Assembly (NCBI RefSeq): GCF_902498995.1
Contig: NZ_CABVLY010000029.1
Coordinates: 1 to 64,000, forward strand
Reading direction: 5' to 3'
DNA: 64,000 bases
DNA from: Burkholderia anthina
Lineage (GTDB): Bacteria; Pseudomonadota; Gammaproteobacteria; Burkholderiales; Burkholderiaceae
The notes under the pieces were generated by a model. The model was not told where the DNA came from. It searched no databases and saw nothing but the letters and a program-made list of their open reading frames with translations. This document shows, one piece after another, positions 34,603-43,566 of the stretch. The number at the start of each line of letters is the position of its first letter. Position 1 is the stretch's first letter. The translations under genes and the position numbers were made by a program.

Positions 34603-34770
34603 TTCCTGACGCCGTCCGCGTATTTCGTCAGCACGCTGCCGTCGACACTCGCTACGGCCGACGTAATCGCGATCGCCGCGGCCGCATTCCTGATGTCGTG
34701 CGTCGCGACGCTATACCCGAGCCGGTGCGCCGCACGCGTGCGGCCGGCCGAAACGCTGCGCGACGAATAA
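34603..34770 (+). pseudogene. 3' remnant of a LolC/LolE-type ABC permease
   Basis: From 34603 the frame gives FLTPSAYFVSTLP, a hydrophobic helix DVIAIAAAAFLMSCVATLYP and the end RVRPAETLRDE with a stop at 34770. It matches the last transmembrane helix and C-terminal tail of lipoprotein-releasing permeases (typically ...ATLYPSWRASR...P.EALRYE). Only about 55 codons remain and there is no start. It abuts the PBP1C-like tail at 34600. Confidence 0.6.
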
Positions 34771-34805
34771 GCGCAATCGGCACAGGTAGCGCAAGCAGCA
34801 CGCCG

Positions 34806-35615
34806 TTACGCAGTCTCGTGGAAACCGATGCTGTTGCTACCATCAGGCGTGTAATCGGCAAGCACGTCGAAATTGAGGCCGACGAGTTCCACACGCATGC
34901 CGTACGTCTTGTGGCCGGATTTGTCGACGACGATCGCCGCGCCCGACGACAATTGATGCACGGTATTCAGCAGCGAGAGCGTGCCGCTCGCGGTGCCGGC
35001 CGACGCTTCGACCTTCAGCAGCGTGCCATCCTGCGCGACGACGCGTTGGCCGGAGAACAGCGGTTGATTGCGTGCGACGGACGTGTTGAGCATGCTCATG
35101 AACTGATAGCGCGCATCGGCGCCGCGGCTGACCGCCGCGCGATCGTCGTCCGTGAACGTCTCGCCGCGCACGGCCGCGCCCTGCGCGGCGAGATCGACCG
35201 CCTGCTTGTGAAAATCGCGTGTCGCGCGCACGAGGCCCGCGTTCGCATTCAGCGTCGACTCGACCCACGCGCGATCGCTGTCCTTCATGGTCTTCGACAC
35301 GACCTTGATCTGGCCGTTGTCGGTCATGAAGTCGAATTGCGCGTCCGCCAGATCCGGGCGCTTCGCGATGATTTCCTGCATGCTCGTCGCAAGCGAGTCG
35401 GCCACGCCACGCAGCTTCATCGTCAGATCGCCGACCATCGAGAACTGCTTCATCAACGCCGCCTGCATCGCCACGGGATCCAGCTCCCGGACCGTCAGCG
35501 GCGCGTCCTGCGGTGCCCCGGACGCCGCCGCGCCCGTTTCCCGGCGCCCGTCGAGCGCCGCCTGCGCCATCTGCGCGAGCGACAGGCTGCCTGCCGCCGT
35601 GACCGACATCGTCAT
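34806..35615 (-). CDS. Conserved hypothetical protein
   Basis: 269 residues, start MTMSVTAAGSLSLAQMAQAA at 35615 with AAGGAGAGAGGGCA upstream, a strong ribosome site. Mostly helical in the first two thirds. The segment AQFDFMTDNGQIKVVSKTMK followed by WVESTLNANAGLVRATRDFH recalls hypothetical proteins of pseudomonads, but I cannot name a family. No signal peptide or membrane segment; the Ser/Ala/Gln-rich N-terminus would be compatible with type III secretion, which is speculation. The upstream region is AT-rich and long. Confidence 0.65.
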   Translation of the reverse strand: MTMSVTAAGSLSLAQMAQAALDGRRETGAAASGAPQDAPLTVRELDPVAMQAALMKQFSMVGDLTMKLRGVADSLATSMQEIIAKRPDLADAQFDFMTDNGQIKVVSKTMKDSDRAWVESTLNANAGLVRATRDFHKQAVDLAAQGAAVRGETFTDDDRAAVSRGADARYQFMSMLNTSVARNQPLFSGQRVVAQDGTLLKVEASAGTASGTLSLLNTVHQLSSGAAIVVDKSGHKTYGMRVELVGLNFDVLADYTPDGSNSIGFHETA

Positions 35616-36115
35616 TGCCCTCTCTCCTTTCAGATTATTTTTATTTGTTTACGGATCGATTCCGGGAAAGTTGAGCGTCCGTGTTGGCGTCTGAAGGAAA
35701 CATTGTTTGATCGAGACTAAAAAAGTTTGACACGAACATTTCACTGAGATAACTTTTGCGCAAGCTTCCGGAAAGCAATCCGGCCAGCCATGCCGACTCG
35801 CGTCGCGCTTTCCTGCCGTTGCAGCACCGCCGTTCGCAACATCCCCGCCTCATCGCATCGTGCCGTTCCGTTTCATCCGAAACCTGAAGGTCGCCCAGGC
35901 ATGCTCGTATTTGATTCGCACTCCTTTTCTCTGATCGCACCGCCGCCGCGGTAACGAGTGCCGCCCGACAGCAACGCGATTGCCGTGACACGCGGGCATC
36001 TCGCCCGCGCCTTTGATGGTGCAGTTCCGCTTCATCCGATGCAGCACCCGGCCGGGCCGCAGGGGGCATATCGCGGTCGGCCGGTTCCGGACAATCACAA
36101 GAAACGAGGTCGACA
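35616..36115. other. Gene-free divergent region
   Basis: About 500 bp between two divergent genes. 35635-35760 is AT-rich and likely holds the leftward promoter. A 20-bp near-repeat (18 of 20 identical) occurs at 35861-35880 (TGCCGTTCCGTTTCATCCGA) and 36020-36039 (TGCAGTTCCGCTTCATCCGA). No convincing small gene. Confidence 0.4.
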
Positions 36116-38062
36116 TTGAACTTTCATCGAATCGGCGCGCGCCGCGCATGGCTACCCGCGCTCGTTGCAGCCGCAACGCTCGCCGCATGCGGCGGTGACG
36201 ATGGCGGCAGCGTCGCGGGCGTATCCGCGCTCGCACAAGGCCAGCAGGACGAAGCGGCCGCTGCGGCAGCCAGTGCCCCATCGCTCGCGTCGCGTATTTC
36301 TCCTTCCGGCGTCCCGTATGCAAACCCGGCCAGCGGCGGACGTTATCGGCCCGTGATCGACAACGGTCAGGTACAGCCGTCGCTGTCGGGCGGCACGATC
36401 GAGGACAACGCGTGGGTCGACACGCCGGTCGACTCCGACGGCGACGGCAAACGCGATCGCATTCACGTGCGCATCGTGCGTCCGGCCGAAACCGCCAACG
36501 GCGCGCGCACGCCCGTGATCGTGCTCGCAAGCCCCTACTACGCGGGGCTCGCCGACAGTCCGGACCATGACGTCGACGTCGAACTCGACGGCACGCCGCA
36601 TGCCGCGGCAGCCGCCGAGGGCGCTGCGTCCGCGCACATCATGGCCGCCGCGCCGCAGGTCCGCATTCAGCAGCAGCTCGAAGCGGCCGCCGCCGGCCGT
36701 TCATGGATCGAAACCTACTTCGTGCCGCGCGGCTTCACGATCGTCTACGCGGATTCGCTCGGCACCGCCGGTTCCGACGGCTGCCCGACTATCCTCACGC
36801 GCGACGAATCGGTCGCGATGGCGTCGGTGATCCGCTGGCTCGGCCGCGATGCGACGGCGAAGGATGCAAACGGCAAGAACATCGTCGCGAGCTGGTCGAC
36901 GGGCCACGTCGGCATGTACGGCGTGTCGTACGACGGCACGCTGCCGAAGATGGTCGCGAGCCTGCGCACGCGCGGGCTCGATGCGATCGTGCCGGTCGCC
37001 GGGCTGTCGAACATGTACGGCTATTACCGCTCGGGCGGCCTCGTTCGCGCGCCGGAGGGCTATCAGGGCGAGGACGTCGACGTCTACATCAAGGCGCTGC
37101 TCACGAACGCGCATCCGGAGCGCTGCACGCACCTGATCGACGAGGCCTTGCAGAAGGAAGACCGCACGACGGGCGACTATTCGCCGTTCTGGGCCGCACG
37201 CGACATCCCGACCGCGCGCGCGGTCGCGCCGGCACTCGTTGCGCAGGGGCTGACCGACGACAACGTGCGCGTCGACCAGTCGACGTCATGGCATCTCGCG
37301 ATGCGGCGCCAGGGCGTGCCGACGCAGCTGTGGCTGCATCGCCTGAAGCACACCGACCCGACCCGCGTGCCGGCGATGGCCGATGCGTGGACCGCCGAGG
37401 TGAACCGCTGGTTCACGCGCTATCTGGTCGGCTATGACAACGGCGTCGAACGCGATCCGCGCGCGGTGATCGAGCAGGCGGACGGCACGTTGCTGAAGGA
37501 AGCGGACTGGGCCGCGCGGCACGCGACGCCGGTTGCCTACTTCGCGGGCGGCGACGGCGCGGGCACCGGCACGCTGCTGCGGATGCCGAGCGGCGGCCCG
37601 CTCGCGCGCTTCACCGACGACGCACGGATCCCCGCGCTCACGCTGGCCAACACGGCGACCGGCGCGCATCGCAGCCGCTTCGAAACCGCCCCGCTCACGG
37701 CCGCAACGCGCCTCTCGGGCAGTGCGACCGCACGCGTGCGCCTGACCTTCAGCGGCGCCGCGAACGTGACCGCGCTGCTGGTCGATCGCGCGCCGGACGG
37801 CACGGCGACGATCGTCACGCGCGCCTGGACCGATCCGCGCAACCGCGTGTCCGACTGGCTGTCGCAGCCGGTGCTTCCGGGCATGCCGTACGACCTGAAG
37901 CTGACGTTCATGCCACGCGACTACACGCTCGAAGCCGGCCATCGGCTGGGCCTCGTCGTGCTGTCGAGCGACAACGAGGCGACGCTGCGGCCGACGCCGG
38001 GCACGGGGCTCGCACTCGATCCGGCCGGCACGTCGGTCACGGTGCCGCTGGTGTCGTCCTGA
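36116..38062 (+). CDS. S15-family (X-Pro dipeptidyl-peptidase-like) lipoprotein
   Basis: 648 residues from a TTG start at 36116 with GAAACGAGG upstream. The leader (MNFHRIGARRAWLPALVAAA, then TLAAC) gives a lipobox Cys near residue 25. The catalytic domain is of the PepX/CocE type: YVPRGF-like segment SWIETYFVPRGFTIVYADSL, nucleophile Ser in GMYGVSYDGTLP, Asp in QGLTDDNV, His in HRLKHTDPT. The C-terminal third is the beta-sandwich domain of this family. It probably cleaves Pro-containing peptides or esters outside the cytoplasm. A hairpin follows the stop. Confidence 0.87.
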   Translation: MNFHRIGARRAWLPALVAAATLAACGGDDGGSVAGVSALAQGQQDEAAAAAASAPSLASRISPSGVPYANPASGGRYRPVIDNGQVQPSLSGGTIEDNAWVDTPVDSDGDGKRDRIHVRIVRPAETANGARTPVIVLASPYYAGLADSPDHDVDVELDGTPHAAAAAEGAASAHIMAAAPQVRIQQQLEAAAAGRSWIETYFVPRGFTIVYADSLGTAGSDGCPTILTRDESVAMASVIRWLGRDATAKDANGKNIVASWSTGHVGMYGVSYDGTLPKMVASLRTRGLDAIVPVAGLSNMYGYYRSGGLVRAPEGYQGEDVDVYIKALLTNAHPERCTHLIDEALQKEDRTTGDYSPFWAARDIPTARAVAPALVAQGLTDDNVRVDQSTSWHLAMRRQGVPTQLWLHRLKHTDPTRVPAMADAWTAEVNRWFTRYLVGYDNGVERDPRAVIEQADGTLLKEADWAARHATPVAYFAGGDGAGTGTLLRMPSGGPLARFTDDARIPALTLANTATGAHRSRFETAPLTAATRLSGSATARVRLTFSGAANVTALLVDRAPDGTATIVTRAWTDPRNRVSDWLSQPVLPGMPYDLKLTFMPRDYTLEAGHRLGLVVLSSDNEATLRPTPGTGLALDPAGTSVTVPLVSS

Positions 38063-38097
38063 TCGAAACCGCGCACGCGGTGCACGTTTCCGGATGA

Positions 38098-38129
38098 TGC
38101 GCGTGCGGTCGAAAACGACCGCACGCGCA
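38098..38129. terminator. Perfect hairpin after the S15 lipoprotein gene
   Basis: A 14-bp perfect stem (GCGCGTGCGGTCG pairing with CGACCGCACGCGC, plus one T-A pair) with loop AAAA. It lies 35 bp after the stop and before the convergent permease remnant. No T-tract follows. Confidence 0.6.
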
Positions 38130-38162
38130 CGTACACGACACCGCGCCGCGTGCCGCCGCGCG

Positions 38163-38760
38163 TCAGCCGGCGTGTGTCGCCGGCAGCGGTATCGCGTCAT
38201 CCGCCGCAGCCGCCGGCCGCTCCGTCGCGTATTCGCGCAGATACGTCGTGCGCCTGTGCCACCCGCTGGCGACACCCCAGCGATAGAACGCGAGCGCAAC
38301 GATCACCACCGCGACCGGATCCCATCCGTCGGCGATGAACCCGTACCCGCCGAACTCGCGCCCGCCGCATCGCGACAGCAACGCCATGACCAGCAGGTAC
38401 GCCACCAGCCACCACGCGCCGGGCGCAGTGCCGCGCGGAAGTCGGCCCAACCGTTCTTCGACTGGTAATAAGCACGACGCCGATCAGCAGGATGATCTGC
38501 CCCGTCAACGGCCAGCACGCCCGGTACAGCACCAGCGACGCGCAGACGAACGCGAACGGCGCGACGACCGGCATGCACGCGACGCGCAGCGGTCGCGGCA
38601 GATCGGCCGCATGCGTGCGCAGCGCCATCACGCTCACCGGCCCGGTCAGGAACGAGATGACCGTCGCGACCGAAATCACGACGGCCAGCGTGCCCCAGCC
38701 GCGAAAGAAGAACATGAACACGAGCGCGATGCCGGAAAGAGGAATGCCGTCGCCGGACTC
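38163..38760 (-). pseudogene. Amino-acid (APC) permease remnant, truncated and frameshifted
   Basis: Reading leftward, one frame gives SGIALVFMFFFRGWGTLAVV, VISFLTGPVSVMALRTHAAD and QIILLIGVVL; a second frame continues YYQSKNGWADFR; a third continues AWWLVAYLLVMALLSRCGG and YGFIADGWDPVAVVIVALAF to a stop at 38163. Together they make the C-terminal half of an APC-superfamily permease in three frames, so there are two frameshifts near 38410-38465. The N-terminal half is missing: the sequence stops about 35 bp before the diaminopropionate ammonia-lyase gene's stop codon. Confidence 0.75.
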
Positions 38761-38794
38761 ATGCGCCCGGCGACGAACGGGCGACGGGCGACGG

Positions 38795-40024
38795 TCAGCG
38801 GGCCGCGCTGGCGCGCCACGCGGACTGCCGCGCCAGCACCGCCTCGGCCGTTTCGCCGACGAGTTCGCGGTAGGTCGCCGGCGCGGTCGCGCCTTCGGTA
38901 TTGACCAGCAGCACGCGGGACGTGCCGTCGATCCCGACCCGCCGGGCGAGATCGGGATGTTGCAGCAGCACCGCGAGACCGGCCAGCCCGGCCACGCCCG
39001 ATTCGCCGGCGACGATCGGCTCGTCGCCTTCGCTGCCCGATGCGAGCACCCGCATCGCCTGTACCGCATCGTCATCCGAAATGGTCATGAAATCGTCGAT
39101 GACGGGTTCGAGGATCTTCCACGCGAGCGGAGACGTTTCGCCGCATGCGAGCCCGGCCATCACGGAATCGACCGAGCCCGTCGCGCGCGCGGGCCGGCCG
39201 GCCAGCGCGCTCTGGTACAGGCAGTCGGCCTGTTGCGGCTCCACGACGACGAAGCGCGGACGATGCGCGCCGTGGAATTCCCACAGATAGCTGGCAAGGC
39301 CGGCCGCCATCCCGCCCACGCCGCCCTGCAGGAAGACGTGCGTGAACGCGCACCGGTCGGGCCGGCTATCGCGCTGCTCGACCACTTCGGCCGCGATCGT
39401 GCCATAGCCTTGCATCACGTCGCGCGGAATGTCCTCGTAACCGTCGTACGACGTATCCGACACGACATGCCAGCCGTTGGCGGCCGCGCGCCGCGCGGCC
39501 TCCTCGACCGACTCGTCGTAGTTGCCGGCGATCCGGACGATCTCCGCGCCATACGCCGCGATCGCCTGCTCGCGTTCGACGCTGACGTTGGCATGCAGCA
39601 CGATCACGCAGCGGCAGCCGAGCGTCTGCGCGGCAGCGGCCAGCCCCTTCCCGTGGTTGCCGTCGGTCGCGCTGATCACGGTGAAATGCGCGAGCAGATC
39701 GCGATAGCGGCCCTGGAACAGCGCAGCCGGATCGAGATCGTGGCCGGGCCACATCCGCAGGATCAGCCGCACCAGCGCAATCGGGGCGCCGAGCGCCTTG
39801 AAACTTCCGAGCACGGAACGTTTCGACTCGTCCTTGACATAAAGATCGGCAATGCCAATTTTACTGGCTACGCCGGGAAGGTCGAGCAGCGGCGTAGCCT
39901 GCGGCTCGATCTTGTCCCAGCAGGACAGCCACTTGCGGCTTTCCTCGGCGGCATCGATGCTCAGGATGCGCTTCAGTTCGGCAGGATAGGACGTACGCGT
40001 CGCGCGCGGATTGGCAGTCAACAT
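38795..40024 (-). CDS. dpaL: Diaminopropionate ammonia-lyase
   Basis: 409-residue PLP enzyme (YgeX/DpaL) that converts 2,3-diaminopropionate to pyruvate and ammonia. The PLP Lys is in KRSVLGSFKALGAP, an Asn/Gly substrate loop in SATDGNHGKGLAAAA, and the glycine-rich phosphate loop in FLQGGVGGMAAG. The segment DTSYDGYEDIPRDVMQGYGT is characteristic of the family. Start MLTANPRATRTSYP at 40024. It follows the M20 hydrolase gene by 57 bp and precedes a broken permease gene, suggesting a former uptake-and-degradation operon. Confidence 0.92.
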   Translation of the reverse strand: MLTANPRATRTSYPAELKRILSIDAAEESRKWLSCWDKIEPQATPLLDLPGVASKIGIADLYVKDESKRSVLGSFKALGAPIALVRLILRMWPGHDLDPAALFQGRYRDLLAHFTVISATDGNHGKGLAAAAQTLGCRCVIVLHANVSVEREQAIAAYGAEIVRIAGNYDESVEEAARRAAANGWHVVSDTSYDGYEDIPRDVMQGYGTIAAEVVEQRDSRPDRCAFTHVFLQGGVGGMAAGLASYLWEFHGAHRPRFVVVEPQQADCLYQSALAGRPARATGSVDSVMAGLACGETSPLAWKILEPVIDDFMTISDDDAVQAMRVLASGSEGDEPIVAGESGVAGLAGLAVLLQHPDLARRVGIDGTSRVLLVNTEGATAPATYRELVGETAEAVLARQSAWRASAAR

Positions 40025-40081
40025 GACCAGGGTGCTCCAGGGCAGAGATAAGCGGGAAAACGGAATCGATCAAACGGACGC

Positions 40082-41344
40082 TCAGTCCGCGGCGAGGCGC
40101 CTGAGCACGACGTCCAGCAGGACCTTCGCGCCATCGACGAGCTGGTCGTCGTCGGTATGTTCGCGCGGGTTGTGGCTGATCCCGCCGCGGCTCGGCACGA
40201 AGATCATCGCGGCCGGCGCGATGCGCGCGATCATTTGCGCGTCGTGGCCGGCGCCCGACGTCATGCGGCGGTTCGAGAAGCCCATCCGCGTGGCCGACGC
40301 CTCGATTTCGGCAGCCAGGCCCGCATCGAATACGACCGGCTCGAAACGGACGAGGCGCTCGGTCGTGATCCGCACGCCCTCTTGCCCGGCCACCTTGTCG
40401 AGAAATTCGGCGAGGCGCTTCTCCGCGTCCTGCAGGCGCAGTTCGTCCGGATCGCGCAGGTCGACCGTGAACACGGCCTTGCGCGGAATCACGTTGATCA
40501 CGTTCGGCTCGATGCGCAGCATGCCGATCGTCGCCAGCGTCGTGCCGCTCGTCACGGTCAGCTCGCGCAGGAAAGTCGCGATCGCGGCGGCGGCCCAGCC
40601 GGCGTCGTGCCGCAGATGCGTCGGCGTCGTGCCGGCATGGTTCGCATTGCCCTGCACGGTGACCTGTTGCCACGAAATGCCCTGCAGGTTCTCGACCACG
40701 CCGATGCGGATGCGCTCGGCCTCGAGAATCGGCCCCTGTTCGATGTGCAGTTCGAGATATTCATGCGGCACGATTGCGCCGGGTTCGAGTGCGCCGGCAT
40801 AGCCGATCCGGGCAAGTTCGTCACCCAGGCGCGTGCCGTCGATGCCGACCGTATCCAGTGCCGCGTCGACCGACATGCCGCCGGCATGAACCAGCGAGCC
40901 CATCATGTCCGGCTGGTATCGGATGCCCTCTTCGTTGGTGAATGCCCCGACCGTGATCGAGCGGCGCGGCTTGATCCCTGCATCGCGAAAGGCCCGCGCG
41001 ACGGCGAGGCCCGCGAGCACGCCGTAGCACCCGTCGAGCGCGCCGGCGTTTTTCACGGTGTCGATATGCGAGCCCATCATCAGCGGGCGTTCGCTGCCGT
41101 CGTCGGCTGCCGAGCGCAGCGTGCCGAAAATATTGCCGATGCGGTCGACCTGGATGTCGAGATCCAGCTCGCGCATCCATTCGACGACGAGATCGCGCCC
41201 GGCCCGCTCGTCATCCGTCAGCGCGATCCGCGTGCGGCCACCCGCGTCGGCGTCGACGCCGATGTCGCCAAGTCGTCGCAGTTGGTCGAGAAGAAGTGCG
41301 CCATCCAGCGCGAGCGCCGGCTGCTGTCCTGCGGGGGGTTTCAT
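40082..41344 (-). CDS. M20-family amidohydrolase (carbamoylase-like)
   Basis: 420-residue zinc-dependent hydrolase of the allantoate amidohydrolase / N-carbamoyl-L-amino-acid hydrolase group. Metal ligands: His in MMGSHIDTVKNAG, Asp in GALDGCYG, Glu in TNEEGIRY, His in LELHIEQGP and His in HNPREHTDDD. The dimerisation-domain motif GNANHAGTTPT is also present. Start MKPPAGQQPALALDG at 41344. Next to DpaL it probably releases an amino acid (possibly diaminopropionate) from an N-substituted form, which is inferred from context only. Confidence 0.88.
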   Translation of the reverse strand: MKPPAGQQPALALDGALLLDQLRRLGDIGVDADAGGRTRIALTDDERAGRDLVVEWMRELDLDIQVDRIGNIFGTLRSAADDGSERPLMMGSHIDTVKNAGALDGCYGVLAGLAVARAFRDAGIKPRRSITVGAFTNEEGIRYQPDMMGSLVHAGGMSVDAALDTVGIDGTRLGDELARIGYAGALEPGAIVPHEYLELHIEQGPILEAERIRIGVVENLQGISWQQVTVQGNANHAGTTPTHLRHDAGWAAAAIATFLRELTVTSGTTLATIGMLRIEPNVINVIPRKAVFTVDLRDPDELRLQDAEKRLAEFLDKVAGQEGVRITTERLVRFEPVVFDAGLAAEIEASATRMGFSNRRMTSGAGHDAQMIARIAPAAMIFVPSRGGISHNPREHTDDDQLVDGAKVLLDVVLRRLAAD

Positions 41345-41546
41345 CGATCGTCTCCATGCGCGGCACGCGCCCGGCCGATTGCCGGGCTTGATGGAGTGAA
41401 ATGTTATTTCAGGCCGATCGATATTTCGGCTCTCAATTGACCGCTTCGATGCAATTTTTTCTCATCTTCGCGGGCCGGCCGCGACACATGCGTATCAGAT
41501 CGCGTTCGTCGCCGGCCCACCCCGCGACGACGCGCACGGCCCCTGC

Positions 41547-42476
41547 TTACACCGGCGTCAGCACCGGCTCCCCGGCGAAGTGCCGCGCGGCGTTGTCGAG
41601 AAACTGCCGCACCGAGCGATCGAGCGCCTCCGGCGACCAGCCGCCCATGTGCGGGGTCAGCACGATGTTGTCGAGCTCGATCAACGCGCGCGGCGGCTCC
41701 GGTTCGCCTTCGTACACGTCGAGCCCGGCGCCCGCGATGCGCCGCTCGCGCAGCGCATCCGCCAAAGCAGCGGTATCGACAACGCTGCCGCGCGACACGT
41801 TGACGAGAAACCCGCCGGGCCCGAGCGCATCGAGCACCGCGCGGTCGATCAGGTGGCGCGTGCCCGCGCCGCCGGGCGTCGCCACGATCAGGAAATCGGC
41901 CCACTGCGCGAGCGCGTCGAGCCGGTCGAAGAAGCGGTAAGGCACGGGCTTTGCGGAGCGGTTGTGATAGCCGATCTCGATGTCGAAGCCGGCCGCGCGA
42001 CGCGCGCATTTCTCGCCGATCTTGCCGAGGCCGACGATCCCGAGCTTCTTGCCCGACACGTTCGGCGGCATCTGCAGCGCATCGCGCCACACGCCGTCGC
42101 GCGTCGCCGCATCGAGCCGCACCACCCCGCGCACGGCGGCGAGCAGCAGCGCGAAGGCGTGATCGGCGACGCAATCGTCGTTGGTGCCCGCGCCCGTGAC
42201 CACGGTGATGCCGCGCGCCTTCGCGTGCGCGACGTCGATGTGCTCGTAGCCCGCGCCGAGCGCGCTGACGAACGTGAGTTGCAGCAGGCGATCGATGTCG
42301 GCGGCGGCCAGGCCCGTGCTGCCGTTGGTCAGCACCGCGCGAACGGTGCCGCCGTGTGCGGCGATCGCGCGCTCGCGTTCGTCGGCGGTCGGCGCGTAGT
42401 GCACGTCGTATGACGCGGCGATCAGGCGATGCGCGTCGCCGCGCAATGCGATGAGGACCAGCAACTCGGGTTTCAT
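41547..42476 (-). CDS. D-2-hydroxyacid dehydrogenase
   Basis: 309-residue NAD(P)-dependent D-isomer-specific 2-hydroxyacid dehydrogenase. Cofactor motif GLGKIGEKCARR, active-site Arg in LVNVSRGSVVDT, Glu in DVYEGEPEP, and His in VLTPHMGGWSPE. Length and pattern fit glyoxylate/hydroxypyruvate reductases (GhrB-like). Start MKPELLVLIALRGD at 42476. It lies 200 bp upstream of the M20 hydrolase gene on the same strand; whether it is in the same operon is unclear. Confidence 0.88.
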   Translation of the reverse strand: MKPELLVLIALRGDAHRLIAASYDVHYAPTADERERAIAAHGGTVRAVLTNGSTGLAAADIDRLLQLTFVSALGAGYEHIDVAHAKARGITVVTGAGTNDDCVADHAFALLLAAVRGVVRLDAATRDGVWRDALQMPPNVSGKKLGIVGLGKIGEKCARRAAGFDIEIGYHNRSAKPVPYRFFDRLDALAQWADFLIVATPGGAGTRHLIDRAVLDALGPGGFLVNVSRGSVVDTAALADALRERRIAGAGLDVYEGEPEPPRALIELDNIVLTPHMGGWSPEALDRSVRQFLDNAARHFAGEPVLTPV

Positions 42477-42642
42477 GTCAGGAAATGTCCGCAGGCGGGA
42501 ATGCGTGCCAGTGTAACAACGGCGCGTGACGCACGCGGGTTACCCCCACACGCACTGTGGACGCGCGGCCTCACGCGGTTTGCCAAAGCCGACTCAGTCA
42601 AGTAACTTTCGGCGTACGTCCCCGTTCTGGAGATTGGCCCCG

Positions 42643-43566
42643 ATGAAGCTCGCCCTGCCCGCCCGGATCCTGGGCCTCGCGTTCGCCGCCGCTGTCGTGG
42701 CACCCGGCGCGCACGCCGACACGCCCGTCGTGGTGTCGTCGAAGATCGACACCGAAGGCAACCTGCTCGGCAACGTCATCGCACAGGTGCTGAAGGCCCA
42801 CGGCATCCCCGTCACCGAAAAGATCGCGCTCGGCACGACGCCGATCATGCGCAAGGCGCTCACGAGCGGCGAGATCGACATCTACCCCGAATACACCGGC
42901 AACGCCGCGTTCTTCTTCAACAAGGCCGACGATCCCGTGTGGAAGAACGCGGCCCAGGGCTACGACACCGCGAAGAAGCTCGACTACGCGGCGAACCATC
43001 TCGTGTGGCTCGCACCGGCGCCCGCGAACAACACATGGGGCGTCGCCGTGCTCGCGCCGGTTGCGCAGTCGCAGCATCTGAAGACCTTCTCCGACTTCGG
43101 CAAGTGGGTGGCGGGCGGCGGCAAGGTGAAGCTCGCGGCATCGGCCGAATTCGTGAACAGCGCGTCCGCGCTGCCGTCGTTCGAGAAGGCCTACGGCTTC
43201 AAGCTGAAGCCCGACCAGCTCGTCGTGCTGTCGGGCGGCGACACGGCCGCGACGATCAAGGCCGCCGCGAACCAGACCGACGGCGTGAACGCGGCGATGG
43301 TGTACGGCACCGACGGCGGCATCGCATCGAGCGGCCTCGTCGTGCTCGACGACGACAAGCACGTGCAGCCCGTCTATGCGCCGACGCCGGTGATTCGCGA
43401 AGCCGTGCTGAAGGCGCATCCGCAAATCGCCGACTATCTGAAGCCGGTGTTCGCCAGCCTCGACCTGAAGACGCTGCAGACGTTGAACGCGCGCATCCAG
43501 ATCAACGGCGAGCCCGCGGCCGGCGTGGCCAAGAGCTACCTGAAGTCGAAGGGCTTCATTCGATGA
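42643..43566 (+). CDS. osmF: OsmF-like osmoprotectant-binding protein
   Basis: 307-residue periplasmic binding protein of the OsmU (OsmF/YehZ) system. It has a signal peptide (MKLALPARILGLAFAAAVVA, cleavage near AHADT). The opening VVVSSKIDTEGNLLGNVIAQ and the segment GEIDIYPEYTGNAAFFF are family hallmarks; the Tyr-rich motif is the likely ligand site. It binds betaine-like compatible solutes in relatives. First of four overlapping genes in the order osmF-yehY-yehX-yehW. The ATGA overlap with the next gene shows coupling. Confidence 0.9.
   Translation: MKLALPARILGLAFAAAVVAPGAHADTPVVVSSKIDTEGNLLGNVIAQVLKAHGIPVTEKIALGTTPIMRKALTSGEIDIYPEYTGNAAFFFNKADDPVWKNAAQGYDTAKKLDYAANHLVWLAPAPANNTWGVAVLAPVAQSQHLKTFSDFGKWVAGGGKVKLAASAEFVNSASALPSFEKAYGFKLKPDQLVVLSGGDTAATIKAAANQTDGVNAAMVYGTDGGIASSGLVVLDDDKHVQPVYAPTPVIREAVLKAHPQIADYLKPVFASLDLKTLQTLNARIQINGEPAAGVAKSYLKSKGFIR

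Noticed and set aside
35641-36069. Leftward 142-codon frame in the gap before the S15 gene
   Set aside because: No ribosome site, Arg/Cys-rich chance composition and overlap with the likely promoter region.
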